A DNA stretch of 64,000 nucleotides, from assembly GCF_030547005.1 (NCBI RefSeq), contig NZ_JAUOPN010000003.1, positions 1 to 64,000 of the forward strand, given 5' to 3'. The position numbers were made by a program, and so were the translations under genes. Source of the stretch: Maribacter sp. 1_MG-2023. Its GTDB lineage: Bacteria; Bacteroidota; Bacteroidia; Flavobacteriales; Flavobacteriaceae. The notes under the pieces were generated by a model. The model worked only from the letters and a program-made list of their open reading frames with translations, searched no databases and was not told where the DNA came from. Of the stretch, positions 25,973 to 37,200 are shown one piece after another (within the stretch, counting starts at the first letter, position 1; every line of letters begins with the position of its first letter).

Positions 25973-27255
25973 TATTTTTGAATATTTGCATTTAAACCTT
26001 CAACTACTCCATTGGCAGCAATAAAACCACCCGTCCAAGCATTTTGAAAATTAAATCCACCAGTAATGGCATCTATATTTATAATTTCTCCTGCAAAATA
26101 TAGACCTGGCAGAATTTTACTTTCGTAAGTTTTAAAATTGATTTCTTTTAAGTCCACGCCACCGGCCGTAACAAACTCTTCTTTAAAAGTACTTTTTCCA
26201 TTTACCTGAAAAATACCTGCAGTCAGTTGTTCTGATAATGAAGTTAATTGTTGTTTTGATACTTCTGGCCATGTTGTTGTATCATCTATACCAGCTGCTT
26301 TTACCAAGTTTGCCCATAAACGTTTAGGAATATCCAACACCTTGGTTCTTAAAACCGTTTTCTTTTCCACTTGTTTCACCTTAAGGAACAGTTCCAATAA
26401 TCCATTTTGGTGATAATCCGGCACCCAATTCACTTGAATTTTGAATTGATAATTATACTGCTCTAAAATTCTTGCTCCCCATGCTGAAAGCTTCAAAATT
26501 GCCGGTCCGCTCATTCCCCAATGGGTTACCAATAATGGTCCGTCTGAACTTAAACCAGATGCATCTAATTTTGTTTTTCCTGTCTTTTTACCAAAGTTCT
26601 TTTTTGGGATTACGTTGACCTCGGCATGTGTAGCCACACCAGGTATATTTGATATACGCTCATCTTTGATATTAAAAGTAAACAATGACGGTACAGGTGG
26701 TACAACTGTATGCCCTAATGCTTCAATATACTTCCACATTTTAGGGTTGCTTCCCGTTGCCAAAATGAGCTTTTTACAGTACATAAAACTCTCGCCTACA
26801 GCAACCTTCCACTTTTTAACTCCTTCTTCCACAATTTGCTCAATTCCATTTACCGAACAAAGTGTTTTCACCTGAACTCCTAATCTATCAGCCTCTGAAA
26901 TAAAACAGTCTATAATTGTTTGTGATGAATTACTGACCGGAAACATTCTGCCATCTTCTTCGATCTTTAAAGCCACACCACGTTCTTCAAAAAAACCAAC
27001 GGTATCACCACTGGCATAGGTATGAAAAGGACCTAAAAGTTCTTTTTCTCCTCTTGGGTAGTTCTTGCTTAAATCTGCCGGATTGAATTCTGCATGCGTA
27101 ACATTACAACGACCACCACCAGAAATTTTCACCTTGGTGAGTACGTCTTTACCACGCTCTAAAATTGCAATTTTTGTATTTGGTCTCTTCTCTGCGATAT
27201 GTATTGCCGCATAGAAACCTGCTGCACCACCACCAATTACTAAAACGTCGTACAT
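25972..27255 (-). CDS. HI0933/BaiN-like FAD-dependent oxidoreductase
   Basis: A 427-aa flavoprotein. The dinucleotide motif GGGAAGFYAAIHIAE lies at the N-terminus, ISGGGRCNVTHAEF around residue 45 is the family mark, and the C-terminal VTAGGVDLKEI and GEIINIDAITGGFNFQNAW close the FAD site. Substrate is unknown; the family includes a bile-acid-converting enzyme and many uncharacterised members. TAATG overlaps link it to the GDPD gene before and the DUF1697 gene after it. Confidence 0.88.
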   Translation of the reverse strand: MYDVLVIGGGAAGFYAAIHIAEKRPNTKIAILERGKDVLTKVKISGGGRCNVTHAEFNPADLSKNYPRGEKELLGPFHTYASGDTVGFFEERGVALKIEEDGRMFPVSNSSQTIIDCFISEADRLGVQVKTLCSVNGIEQIVEEGVKKWKVAVGESFMYCKKLILATGSNPKMWKYIEALGHTVVPPVPSLFTFNIKDERISNIPGVATHAEVNVIPKKNFGKKTGKTKLDASGLSSDGPLLVTHWGMSGPAILKLSAWGARILEQYNYQFKIQVNWVPDYHQNGLLELFLKVKQVEKKTVLRTKVLDIPKRLWANLVKAAGIDDTTTWPEVSKQQLTSLSEQLTAGIFQVNGKSTFKEEFVTAGGVDLKEINFKTYESKILPGLYFAGEIINIDAITGGFNFQNAWTGGFIAANGVVEGLNANIQK

Positions 27256-28001
27256 TATTTTATCCGTTCAGGAAAGTTTGTAATAATACCATCTACCGCG
27301 ATACGCTTCATAGCTTCAATATCTGCAGGTTCATTTACCGTCCAAGTATAAATTTTAAAACCGGCATCTCTAATCTCATTTGCATTTTCTAAATCTAGAT
27401 TTTTGAAATACGGATTAATAGCCACGGCGTTCAATTCTTTAGCCACAGGTATGGCATCTAAAGGATTCTCTTCGGTTAAAACGGCGATAGCTACATTCGG
27501 ATTATGTTCACGCATTTCCTTCAGCTCATCCCAATTAAAACTTGAGATTATAAAGTTTTCAGGTGACCAGTTTCTTTTTTCAATGTAAGAATTCATGATA
27601 TGATTAACCCTATCTGCAGTTCCAGCTCCTTTCAATTCTATATTCAAGGCAACCTTATTATCAATTAGCTTCAATACATCTTGAAGCATTGGTATTTTAT
27701 GTCCGCCGTTTACAATAACCTTGTGTAAATCAAATATGTAATAATCTTCAATATTACCTGGTGCATTTGTTAGTCTATCTAATGTTTCGTCATGAAAAAC
27801 TACAATCTCACCACTTTTAATTTTAAAGACATCAATCTCTATCATATCAACACCCAAATCCATGGCTTTTTGAATAGATGGCAAGGTGTTTTCAGTTTCG
27901 TGACCCATAGCACCTCTATGACCAATTACTAACGGTTCTTCTTTCATATTACAGGATGCTAAAGTGATACAAATAAAAGCTAAGGCAATTCTTTTGAGCA
28001 T
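27255..28001 (-). CDS. Glycerophosphodiester phosphodiesterase lipoprotein
   Basis: A 248-aa GDPD enzyme with a lipobox (LASC, about Cys17). GHRGAMGHETENTLPS supplies the catalytic His and first Glu, EIDVF the metal ligand and FHDETLDR the second His. It cleaves glycerophosphodiesters or lysolipid head groups in the periplasm or at the surface. It starts 3 nt after the GH13 stop, so the operon of the sugar locus seems to run on into this gene. Confidence 0.9.
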   Translation of the reverse strand: MLKRIALAFICITLASCNMKEEPLVIGHRGAMGHETENTLPSIQKAMDLGVDMIEIDVFKIKSGEIVVFHDETLDRLTNAPGNIEDYYIFDLHKVIVNGGHKIPMLQDVLKLIDNKVALNIELKGAGTADRVNHIMNSYIEKRNWSPENFIISSFNWDELKEMREHNPNVAIAVLTEENPLDAIPVAKELNAVAINPYFKNLDLENANEIRDAGFKIYTWTVNEPADIEAMKRIAVDGIITNFPERIK

Positions 28002-28004
28002 ATC

Positions 28005-29780
28005 TTAAGATTTTAATTCAAAAATAAAGGATTCTAAAGGATTTAGATTGATTGCGACATGACCTTCTCCATTTTCTATTCGTAATGAGCTGGTGTGACC
28101 ATAAAGCGCATCAAGTAATTGATAATCACCTTCTTTTAATTGCCATGTATTCATTAAATCAACCGGTAATTTTAAATCGAACGAAAAATGTTCGTTGACA
28201 TCAAAATTTGAAATAACTATCAGTTTTTGATTATCAGACCAACGAACATATGATAACACCCGGTGATTGTAATTTTCAGTAATTTCTTTATTATAAAAAT
28301 GAATTTCACGGTAAGCACCCATTAACGCGTCGCTGCCAATAGTAAAATTCAAAAGTCGTTTGTAGAAGTCTCTTAGTGAAACTTCTTCTGGTCTAGATTG
28401 ACCTCCATCGAACTTTTTATTATTTACCCACCGTTGGTGATGAGGGACACCGATATAATCAAATATTGATGTTCTTGACGGACTACCAAAACCTGGATGT
28501 TCAGCAGCTGGCTCACCAACTTCTTGCCCGAAATAAATCATCGTTGGCGATGTACTTATAGTTGCAGAAACGACCATTGCAGGTCTGCCTATTTCAGCAT
28601 TACCTACAAATTCTGGACTAGCAATTCGCTGCTCGTCATGATTTTCTAAAAAGTGAAGCATGTTATGCTCTATATCATGCAAGCCATTTTGCACAACTGG
28701 CAAATGATCAGACCAACCGTAACCTTTCATTATATGTTTAAGACCGTCATAAAAATCGACCTTGTCATATAAATAATCCATTTTTCCTTTATGGATATAG
28801 GCTCTATATAAATCTGGATTATACACCTCTGCCATTATAAAAGCATGAGGGTTTTTCATTTTGATAGATGAATTCATAAAGCTCCAAAACTCTACAGGAA
28901 CCATTTCTGCCATATCATATCTAAAACCATCAACACCCATTGATAACCAATACAAGGCAACATCTCTAAACTTACGCCAAGAACTAGGAACTACTCTTTT
29001 TACCCAGTAATTAAAATGCTCTTCATAATCTTTCTCCCCAAAATCATTCGGCAGCATATCAAAATCTAATTTGCCATCTGGTCTAACACCGTAATTTATA
29101 CGAACGGTCTCATACCAATCGTTCATATCTGGTTGGAGACTACGAGAACCATTACCTGTCCATTTCGCCGGAATCTCCTCTAATTTAGCATATGAAAAAT
29201 CTGGAACATCTCCTCCTAAAGGCACATAACCATCTCGCCATTGTGGTGTTTGAAATTCCGTTCCCGGGATGTAATAAAAATTATTATCCTTTTGATATTC
29301 TACGGATGTATCATCGCCAAATCCGAAATCAGAAACACCTTTAGGGTTCGTCTTTCCTTCATACTTTCTCGCTACATGATTCGGCACAATATCTATAATC
29401 ACCTTCATGCCCGCCTTATGTGTACGATCAACTAAAGATTGGAACTCTTTTAACCTATTTGATGGATTTTTAGCCAAATCTGGGTTAACATTGTAATAAT
29501 CTTTAACTGCATATGGTGAACCTGCTCTACCTTTTACAACGTCTGGATCATCATTTGAAATACCAATTTCAGTATAATCATTAATTACAGCATGATGCGG
29601 AATACCAGTATACCAAATGTGGGTAACACCTAAGTCTTTAATTTCCGCAAGCGCCTTTTTATTAAAGTCCGCAAATTTCCCTACCCCATTTTCCTCAATT
29701 GTACCCCAAGGCTTATTGTTGGTATTCGTGTTACCAAAAAGTCTGGTAAATACATGATAAATTACAATCTTACTATTCAT
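28005..29780 (-). CDS. GH13 alpha-amylase family enzyme, cytoplasmic
   Basis: A 591-aa GH13 glycosidase. Catalytic residues are visible in order: GFRYDMAE (nucleophile about Asp289), IMAEVYNP (acid/base about Glu318) and ENHDEQ (about Asp382), after IIDIVPNH. No signal peptide, so it works inside the cell on imported oligosaccharides, probably alpha-glucosides. I start it at ATG 29780; the frame extends four codons to a TTG. It lies 45 nt after the GH65 gene in the lacI-pgmB-GH65-GH13 row. Substrate size and exact subfamily are not clear. Confidence 0.88.
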   Translation of the reverse strand: MNSKIVIYHVFTRLFGNTNTNNKPWGTIEENGVGKFADFNKKALAEIKDLGVTHIWYTGIPHHAVINDYTEIGISNDDPDVVKGRAGSPYAVKDYYNVNPDLAKNPSNRLKEFQSLVDRTHKAGMKVIIDIVPNHVARKYEGKTNPKGVSDFGFGDDTSVEYQKDNNFYYIPGTEFQTPQWRDGYVPLGGDVPDFSYAKLEEIPAKWTGNGSRSLQPDMNDWYETVRINYGVRPDGKLDFDMLPNDFGEKDYEEHFNYWVKRVVPSSWRKFRDVALYWLSMGVDGFRYDMAEMVPVEFWSFMNSSIKMKNPHAFIMAEVYNPDLYRAYIHKGKMDYLYDKVDFYDGLKHIMKGYGWSDHLPVVQNGLHDIEHNMLHFLENHDEQRIASPEFVGNAEIGRPAMVVSATISTSPTMIYFGQEVGEPAAEHPGFGSPSRTSIFDYIGVPHHQRWVNNKKFDGGQSRPEEVSLRDFYKRLLNFTIGSDALMGAYREIHFYNKEITENYNHRVLSYVRWSDNQKLIVISNFDVNEHFSFDLKLPVDLMNTWQLKEGDYQLLDALYGHTSSLRIENGEGHVAINLNPLESFIFELKS

Positions 29781-29825
29781 GGGGTAATTCAATTTTAAAC
29801 TTTAAAGCACTAAACTAAAGACTTA

Positions 29826-32129
29826 TTACACAGTAGTCAATTCATCTGGAAACAATGCTACTTTTTTTCCATTTACACGAATGGTCACTTCTTCAGTTCC
29901 TTTCAGATGAAAAGTAGTATTCTTAGCTGTAACATTTACTTTAATTATTCGATTTCTAAAATTGACTTTAAAGGAATATGCACTCCACTGATTCGGTATT
30001 TGAGGCTTAAATGATAATTTATCGTTTATAACACGCATACCACCAAAACCTTCAACAATACTCATCCAAGTACCTGCCATTGAGGTAATGTGCAAACCCT
30101 CTTCTACCTCTTTATTATAATCATCTAAATCTAATCTAGATGTTCTTAAATAGAAATTATACGCCTGTTCCATTCTACCCAATTTCGCTGCCTGAATACT
30201 ATGTACACATGGCGACAAAGAAGACTCATGAACGGTAAAAGGCTCATAGAAATCGAAATGTTTTTCTAAATCATCTACCGAAAAATCTTCCTCAAAAAAG
30301 TAAAAGCCTTGTAAAACATCTGCTTGTTTAATATATGGAGATCTTAAAATTCTGTCCCAACTCCATTTTTGATTTATAGGCCTTTCTGTTTTTGGCAAAT
30401 CATCTACCCTTACCAAATCTTTATCTAAGAAGCCATCTTGCTGTAAAAATACCCCATGCTCTTTTGAATATGGAAAATACATTTTATCAGCTACTTTCCT
30501 CCATTTATCACACTCTCTATCGGTAAGCTGAGTTTTACCAATTATTCTTTGATAATCATCAGAATACCCACTCTTAACTTTGTCTAACTGAGTTAGCGTA
30601 TAGTTGATACACCATTTCGCCAAATAGTTGGTATACCAGTTATTATTAACATTGTTCTCGTATTCATTTGGACCGGTAACCCCAAGCATCACATATTTAT
30701 TTTTATCCTTAGATAAGTTTACACGTTGATGCCAAAATCTAGAAATACCGATGAGTACCTCTAATCCCATTTCAGGAATGTAGCTGTAATCGCCCGTGTA
30801 TCTAAAATAGTTATGGATTGCAAAAGCAATAGCTCCGTTTCTATGAATTTCCTCAAAAGTAATCTCCCATTCATTATGGCACTCCTCGCCATTCATGGTT
30901 ACCATAGGGTATAATGCCGCTCCATTAGAAAAGCCTAATTTCTTGGCATTTTCAATAGCCTTTTCTAAATGGTTGTAACGATACTTCAATAATTTTCTAG
31001 CTACTTTATCATCTTTGGTCGCCATATAGAAAGGAATACAGTATGCTTCGGTATCCCAATAGGTACTACCACCGTATTTTTCACCTGTAAATCCTTTCGG
31101 ACCAATATTTAACCTAGAATCTGTGCCTAAATATGTTTGGTTTAATTGGAAAATATTAAAACGAATACCTTGCTGCGCCTTTACATCGCCTTCAATTATA
31201 ATATCGCTCATGTCCCAAATAGCAGCCCAAGCATCTTTTTGTTTTTGCAATAATTGATCGAAACCTAAGGCTCTTACTAAATCTAAACTCTTATGTGCAA
31301 CTTGAACCAATTCTTGATTAGGGTGATTTCTTGCAACGGTGTATCCGCCAAATTTCGTCAAAGTCACAGACGAATTTGCTTTTACATCTTGCTCAAATTT
31401 TAAAGACACAAAATTATCTGTCTTTTCTGAAGGAACACCTGTTACTTCAGCACCATCATACTCCAAAGAAGCCTGCATAAACGTACAGGTCTTGAATTCT
31501 GTTTTCATGGTATGTGCCTCTATGAAGGCACGATTATCAGCTGCACTTACATTTGTGGTATTCCAGAATTTATCATCCCAGTTACTATCTTCATTTGTAA
31601 TACCACTATCTAAATATGGCTCAAACACTATTGTAACATCTGTATTTAAAACCTTAACCGTATAAGCTATAGCACCTACCGCATCAATATCTATACTTAA
31701 AAACCGTTTTACAACAACCTCTATTTCTACATTATTAGAAGTTACTGCGTGAAAGCTGCGAGTGTAAACACCCTCTTTCATATTTAATTCTCGTCTAAAA
31801 TTTGAAACTTTTTTACTTGTTGCCAAATCGAACTCTACACCATCAATATAAATTTTTATTCCGATCCAATTAGGAGCGTTCAAAACCTTTGCAAAATATT
31901 CTGGATAGCCGTTTTTCCACCAACCCACACGGGTTTTATCAGGATAATAAACCCCGGCAATATAACTACCTTGAAAAGTTTCGCCTGTGTAGGTTTCTTC
32001 AAAATTGGCACGCTGCCCCATGGCACCGTTACCTATACTAAATATACTCTCAGAAGACTTTACGTTTTCTTGATCGAAACCTTCTTCTATGATGCACCAA
32101 TTATCTGGTTTTATATAATCTTGATTCAT
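29826..32129 (-). CDS. GH65 family glycoside phosphorylase (maltose phosphorylase type)
   Basis: A 767-aa GH65 enzyme. The catalytic acid sits in GVTGPNEYENNVNNNWYTN (Glu489), the same setting as in Lactobacillus maltose phosphorylase, and YWDTEAYCIPF and IQAAKLGRMEQAY agree. It would phosphorolyse an alpha-glucosyl disaccharide to beta-glucose 1-phosphate, which the adjacent PgmB then isomerises. GH65 also includes trehalose, kojibiose and nigerose phosphorylases, so maltose is likely but not proven. No signal peptide. Confidence 0.9.
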   Translation of the reverse strand: MNQDYIKPDNWCIIEEGFDQENVKSSESIFSIGNGAMGQRANFEETYTGETFQGSYIAGVYYPDKTRVGWWKNGYPEYFAKVLNAPNWIGIKIYIDGVEFDLATSKKVSNFRRELNMKEGVYTRSFHAVTSNNVEIEVVVKRFLSIDIDAVGAIAYTVKVLNTDVTIVFEPYLDSGITNEDSNWDDKFWNTTNVSAADNRAFIEAHTMKTEFKTCTFMQASLEYDGAEVTGVPSEKTDNFVSLKFEQDVKANSSVTLTKFGGYTVARNHPNQELVQVAHKSLDLVRALGFDQLLQKQKDAWAAIWDMSDIIIEGDVKAQQGIRFNIFQLNQTYLGTDSRLNIGPKGFTGEKYGGSTYWDTEAYCIPFYMATKDDKVARKLLKYRYNHLEKAIENAKKLGFSNGAALYPMVTMNGEECHNEWEITFEEIHRNGAIAFAIHNYFRYTGDYSYIPEMGLEVLIGISRFWHQRVNLSKDKNKYVMLGVTGPNEYENNVNNNWYTNYLAKWCINYTLTQLDKVKSGYSDDYQRIIGKTQLTDRECDKWRKVADKMYFPYSKEHGVFLQQDGFLDKDLVRVDDLPKTERPINQKWSWDRILRSPYIKQADVLQGFYFFEEDFSVDDLEKHFDFYEPFTVHESSLSPCVHSIQAAKLGRMEQAYNFYLRTSRLDLDDYNKEVEEGLHITSMAGTWMSIVEGFGGMRVINDKLSFKPQIPNQWSAYSFKVNFRNRIIKVNVTAKNTTFHLKGTEEVTIRVNGKKVALFPDELTTV

Positions 32130-32192
32130 AAAATTTATATTGAATTGAAATATGAAAAAATAAAATACAACTATCTTACTTTATTCTTAATG

Positions 32193-32849
32193 TTATTTGT
32201 TAATCAATGATTCTAAAAAATCATCGCTCATTTCGGTAAAGTCGTTAAAATTGTAATTAGCCTCGTTTAGTATTTCAGCATCTCCTATGCCTATGCTAAC
32301 CATACTCGCAGCATTAGCCGCTTGAATACCAGCAACTGCATCTTCAAAAACTACACATGAATTTGCTGCAACAGCTAAATTATTCGCTGCAATCAAAAAC
32401 ACCTCTGGATCTGGTTTTGCCTTTGTTACGCTATTGCCATCGACTATACTATCGAAATATGGCAACAAATCAACCTTCTCTAAAATAGGTCTTGCATTTT
32501 TACTTGCAGAACCTAACGCTATCGGAATGTTTTTATTCTTTAAATATTGCAAAACCCTTGTTACATCTGGCAGAATTTCACTTGAATCCATCTTTTCAAT
32601 GTAAGCAAGGTAATCTACATTTTTCTCTACCATCCAGGTATCGAACTGATCTTGCGTAGCCGTCATATTACCAATATCTAAAAGAATTTCTAAGCATCTT
32701 TTTCTACTCACACCTTTAAAGAGCTCGTTCTGCTCTTTGGTAAATTCAAACCCTAATTCATTAGCCAGTTTACGCCAAGCCAAATAATGGTATTTAGCCG
32801 TATCAACTATAACACCATCTAAGTCAAATATAAAACCTACTTTTCCCAT
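32193..32849 (-). CDS. pgmB: Beta-phosphoglucomutase
   Basis: A 218-aa HAD phosphatase-fold mutase. FDLDGVIVDTAKYHYLAW at the N-terminus gives the phosphorylated Asp and cap-domain His, and SASKNA and FEDAVAGIQAA are the other HAD motifs. It converts beta-glucose 1-phosphate from the GH65 phosphorylase to glucose 6-phosphate. It is between lacI (13 nt upstream) and GH65. Confidence 0.92.
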   Translation of the reverse strand: MGKVGFIFDLDGVIVDTAKYHYLAWRKLANELGFEFTKEQNELFKGVSRKRCLEILLDIGNMTATQDQFDTWMVEKNVDYLAYIEKMDSSEILPDVTRVLQYLKNKNIPIALGSASKNARPILEKVDLLPYFDSIVDGNSVTKAKPDPEVFLIAANNLAVAANSCVVFEDAVAGIQAANAASMVSIGIGDAEILNEANYNFNDFTEMSDDFLESLINK

Positions 32850-32862
32850 TTTCTTACTTCTA

Positions 32863-33885
32863 TTAATTGATTGTAGAACCTCTTTTAATTAAGGTCGCAT
32901 TAATAATCTCGGTTTTAAAAGGCTCTTCAACTACTTCTGTTGACTCCATTCTATTTATCAACATTTTAGCCGCCAATTCTCCCATTTTTTCACCATGCTG
33001 AGCTACAGTACTTAATTTAGGCGACGAGAACCGAGATAAGATTCCGTCTGTAAATCCGATTATAGAAATATCTTCAGGAATTCTAAAACCCATTTGCTGA
33101 ATAACACTCATACATTGAACCGCAAAAATTTCATTAACACACAATACAGCTTCTATTTCATTTTTTTCAAAAAACTCTGTTATTAACTTTGTATTGTCCA
33201 AATCATGTGGTAACGTCAAAATCAAATTCTCATCGAACGGAATATCATTATCCTTCAAAGCCTCTAGATAGCCATCTTTTCTGCTTTCACTTACATTAAA
33301 ATAGTTATCGGTCGTAATCAAGGCGATTTTTTCAGACCCTTTCCCTATAAAATGCTCTACCGACTCACGAGATATCTCGACATCATTTAACACCACCTTA
33401 TCACAAGCAACATCTTGGGTTACTCTATCAAAAAGCACAATCGGTATACCCTGATCTAATAATTCTTTTAAATGTGTAAAATCATTCTTTCGTTGTGTTT
33501 CAGCACTCAATGAGAGAATGAAACCGTCAATACTTCCATTTGCCAACATTTCCATATTAATAACCTCTTTATCAAATGATTCATCAGAAATACAAATAAT
33601 TACATTATACCCCATACTATTGGCATACTTTTCTATACCCCTAAATACTGTGGTAAAAAAATGGTGTACAATATCTGGAATAACAACCCCAATATTTTTG
33701 GTTCTCCTATTCTTTAAACTAAGCGCTATATTATTAGGACGGTAATTATAGAATTTTGCAAAAGCCTTTATTCTATCTTTTGTGTCTTTGCTAATTTCTT
33801 TACTATTTTTCAATGCCTTCGACACCGTAGAAATAGAAACATCAAGTTCTCTAGCAATATCTTTTAAAGTGATTTTTGGTTTCAA
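32863..33885 (-). CDS. LacI family transcription regulator
   Basis: A 340-aa LacI/GalR repressor: N-terminal HTH (ITLKDIARELDVSISTVSKA, about 5-24) and hinge, then a periplasmic-binding-protein-like sugar domain. The start is TTG 33885; no ATG is available in front of the HTH. As first gene of the minus-strand sugar operon and divergent from susC, it likely controls both. A candidate operator is the palindrome at 34099-34114. Confidence 0.92.
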   Translation of the reverse strand: MKPKITLKDIARELDVSISTVSKALKNSKEISKDTKDRIKAFAKFYNYRPNNIALSLKNRRTKNIGVVIPDIVHHFFTTVFRGIEKYANSMGYNVIICISDESFDKEVINMEMLANGSIDGFILSLSAETQRKNDFTHLKELLDQGIPIVLFDRVTQDVACDKVVLNDVEISRESVEHFIGKGSEKIALITTDNYFNVSESRKDGYLEALKDNDIPFDENLILTLPHDLDNTKLITEFFEKNEIEAVLCVNEIFAVQCMSVIQQMGFRIPEDISIIGFTDGILSRFSSPKLSTVAQHGEKMGELAAKMLINRMESTEVVEEPFKTEIINATLIKRGSTIN

Positions 33886-34098
33886 AAAAAAGGAATTTAA
33901 AATTTAAGATAATAACTTAAATTAATCTAAAAGTTAAAGTTGACAAACAACATCTATTTCGTAAATATATACAAAAAAGGATTTTTCTTATATTTGCATT
34001 ATTTTCAAATATTCACATTTAACCTATATGTTAATTAAGAATATCTTAATATTACCTATTCGCATTCATTATAGTCGCAAAAAATAAAAGTTATTAAC

Positions 34099-34114
34099 AC
34101 GAAACCGTTTTCGT
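34099..34114. promoter_or_regulatory. Putative LacI-family operator
   Basis: ACGAAACCGTTTTCGT has perfect 6-bp inverted arms (ACGAAA/TTTCGT) around CCGT, close to the CG-centred palindromes bound by LacI-family regulators. It ends 7 nt before the susC -7 box, at the place of a -33 element. Confidence 0.65.
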
Positions 34115-34121
34115 AACTTTT

Positions 34122-34129
34122 TAACTTTG
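34122..34129 (+). promoter_or_regulatory. susC promoter -7 box (TAACTTTG)
   Basis: Exact TAnnTTTG match 78 nt before the susC ATG. No -33 TTTG is present; that position is occupied by the palindrome, so activation or repression by the regulator bound there is plausible. Confidence 0.65.
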
Positions 34130-34207
34130 CACAAACCTTTGTTAACACACCTTTTTACATATTTTTAACAATTGAAATTAAATTAACTCAACTTAAATTA
34201 ACAATTT

Positions 34208-37200
34208 ATGAAGATTACATTCCTAAAAAGTCTGTTTGTCCTTAGTGCATTTTTGTGCTTTGGATCCATACAGGCGCAAGAAGTATCTGGAACTGTTTCA
34301 GATGCAAGTGGACCTTTACCAGGAGCTAGTGTTCTTGAAAAAGGAACAACTAATGGTACACAAACTGATTTTGATGGCAATTACACATTGACCGCAGAAG
34401 AAGGTGCTGTACTTATTGTTAGTTATATCGGCTACAAAACTCAAGAAGTAGCAGTAAACGGTAGAACTTCAATCAACTTCACTTTAGATGAAGATGCTGA
34501 AGCATTGGAAGAAGTTGTAATTATCGGTTACGGTACTACAACTGTTAAAGATGCAACTGGATCCGTAACAGCTGTAACAGCTGATGATTTCAATGGCGGT
34601 AACATTTCTTCTCCTGAACAATTAATACAAGGTAAAACTGCCGGTGTTAACATACAGGAAACGAGTGGTGAGCCAGGAGCAGGTATTCAAATTAACATTA
34701 GAGGTTCTAACTCTGTACGTGCAAACAATAATCCACTATTCGTAGTTGATGGTATTCCATTAGGTGGTGGTGATACTTCACCTCAAGGTGAAACAGGTTT
34801 TGGACAAAGTGCCGTTAAAAACCCATTGAACTTTATCAACCCTAATGATATCGAAAGTATCAGTATATTAAAAGATGCATCTGCAACAGCTATTTACGGT
34901 TCTAGAGGTGCTAACGGTGTTGTTATCATTACTACTAAGAGTGGTAAAGGAAATAGCGAAGGTGTTTGGGATTTTTCAAGCTCTTTAAGTATTGCTAAAG
35001 CAGCAAATACTTTTGATCTTTTAAATGCCTCTGAATTTTTATCTGGTGTTGACTCAGTAGGTGGCGATGCCGATGCGGTTAATTTTGGAGCTAATACAGA
35101 TTGGCAACAGGTTGTATTAAGATCTACTGCTTCTCAAAACCAAAACCTTTCTTATTCTAAAAACTATGGTAGTGGAAATGTAAGAGCAACTTTCGGATAC
35201 GGCAAGCAATTTGGTATTGTTGAAAATTCCGATTTAGAAAGAATTACAGGTAGAGTTAATTTTAACCAACGTTTCTTAGACGATAAATTAGTTCTTGGAC
35301 TTCAAATGTCAATCGCTAGAATTAACGATTCTCAAGCACCAATTAGTGCACAAGCTGGTGCAGCAGGTGATGTTTTAGGTGGAGCCTATGCTGCAAACCC
35401 AACATGGCCGTCTAGCTCTAGTTTTAATGCAGGCGGATTAAATGTGAATCCTCAAAATGCATTAGATAACACTCAAAATATTACCAACACAGATAGATAT
35501 CTATTAAACGGTTCTATTCAGTACAATTTTACTTCTGAACTTTCTGCTAAATTAAATGCAGGTTTAGATATCGCTGAAGCTTCTAACACGTCTGTTATTT
35601 CAAAAAACATCAACAACATAAATGGTGTTTCTGATATTGGACGCGGAAATTATGGTGTTTTAGAAAGAAATAACAAAACTTTTGAAGCAACAATAAACTA
35701 TAATAAAGAATTTGAAAACTCAAGCCTAGAAGCTTTAGTAGGTTTTGGTTACCAAGATTTTCAGACATTCGGTTTTAATGGTGGAGGCAGAGGTTTCAAC
35801 ACAAGTGACTTAAACCAAATGGGGACCGATTTAAGAAATGCTGTTCACGATTTACAAAACTCTGTAACTGGATTATATCAACAAGCCTACTATGCACCAA
35901 ACACCAATGGAGTATTAATAAACAGATTGCTCCCTACGGTTGTAGCACAAGAAGAGTTAGGGAGAAGCCTTAGTAGTGACGTTACCTCTGTATTCTCAAA
36001 CTCTTTCGATAACACAGATGAATTACAATCTTTCTTTGCAAGATTAAACTACAGTATCAACGATAAGTATTTATTCACTGGTACAATGAGAGCAGATGGT
36101 TCTTCTAGATTTGGACCTGAAAATCAATATGGCTACTTCCCATCCGGTGCTTTTGCATGGAAAATGAATGAAGAGGATTTTGTTGGAGAAAAAGTATCTA
36201 CCATGAAATTACGTTTAAGCGCAGGTATCACTGGTAACCAAGATGGCTTAGGTTACGGAAATTTTGTGGCAAGACAACGTTTTTCAGACTTAACTGTTCA
36301 ACAAAACCTTGATATCAATGCTAACGGTACTGCTATTGTTGCAACCGATAGACCTGACTTAAAATGGGAATCTTCTTTCAACTTAAATGCTGGTCTTGAT
36401 TTCGGATTTAACAATGATCGTTTAAGTGGTAGTATTGATGTTTATAGAACAGAAACTACTGATGTTCTTTTACAAACACCACCTGCAGCACCTGCTGTTG
36501 ACCCTTTCCAATTCCAAAATGTAGATGCCAGCATAATAAACCAAGGGGTCGAATTTGCTTTAGCCTATGATTTTGTTAGATCTGATGATACTACTTTTTC
36601 TGCAGATTTCAATATTGCATACAATAATAACGAGGTCCAAAATTTTGATGGTCAAATTGACACCGGAGCAATTAATGGTCCAGGTTTGACAGGCGCATTT
36701 GCCCAACGTTTTGCTTCTGGTCAATCTTTGTATTCTTACTACCTACCAATTTTTGAAGGTTTTGACGGCAACGGAAATCCAATTTACCAGGACATAGATG
36801 GAAATGGCACAGGAGACCCATTCCAAGATAAGACTTTTGTTGGCGAAGATGCATTACCAGATATAACAACTGGCTTGAGCTTAAACTTAAAAGTAAAAGA
36901 TTTCGATGCATCTGTATTCTTTCAAGGTCAATTTGGTTTCTCTGTATATAATAATACTGAAAATGCCTACTTTACAGCAGGTGCACTTTCTAATTCTCGA
37001 AACGTGACAAAAAATGTTTTGACTAGTGGAGAAAACCCAGGAGCTTCTGCTGATGCTTCTACTCGTTTCTTGGAAAAAGGAGATTTCGTTCGTTTCCAAA
37101 ATGCTAGCATTGGTTACAATGTTCCATTATCTGGTGAAGGAGCTTTAAACTCTTTGCGTTTCTCATTAACCGGCCAAAACCTTTTCTTAATTACTGATTA

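Larger units (their letters stand above)
33886..34207. promoter_or_regulatory. Divergent lacI-susC control region
   Basis: 322 bp without genes. It contains the LacI-like palindrome and the -7 box before susC described separately, plus another TATATTTG on the plus strand at 33989-33996. The DNA close to lacI is very AT-rich and I found no clear lacI promoter. Confidence 0.6.
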
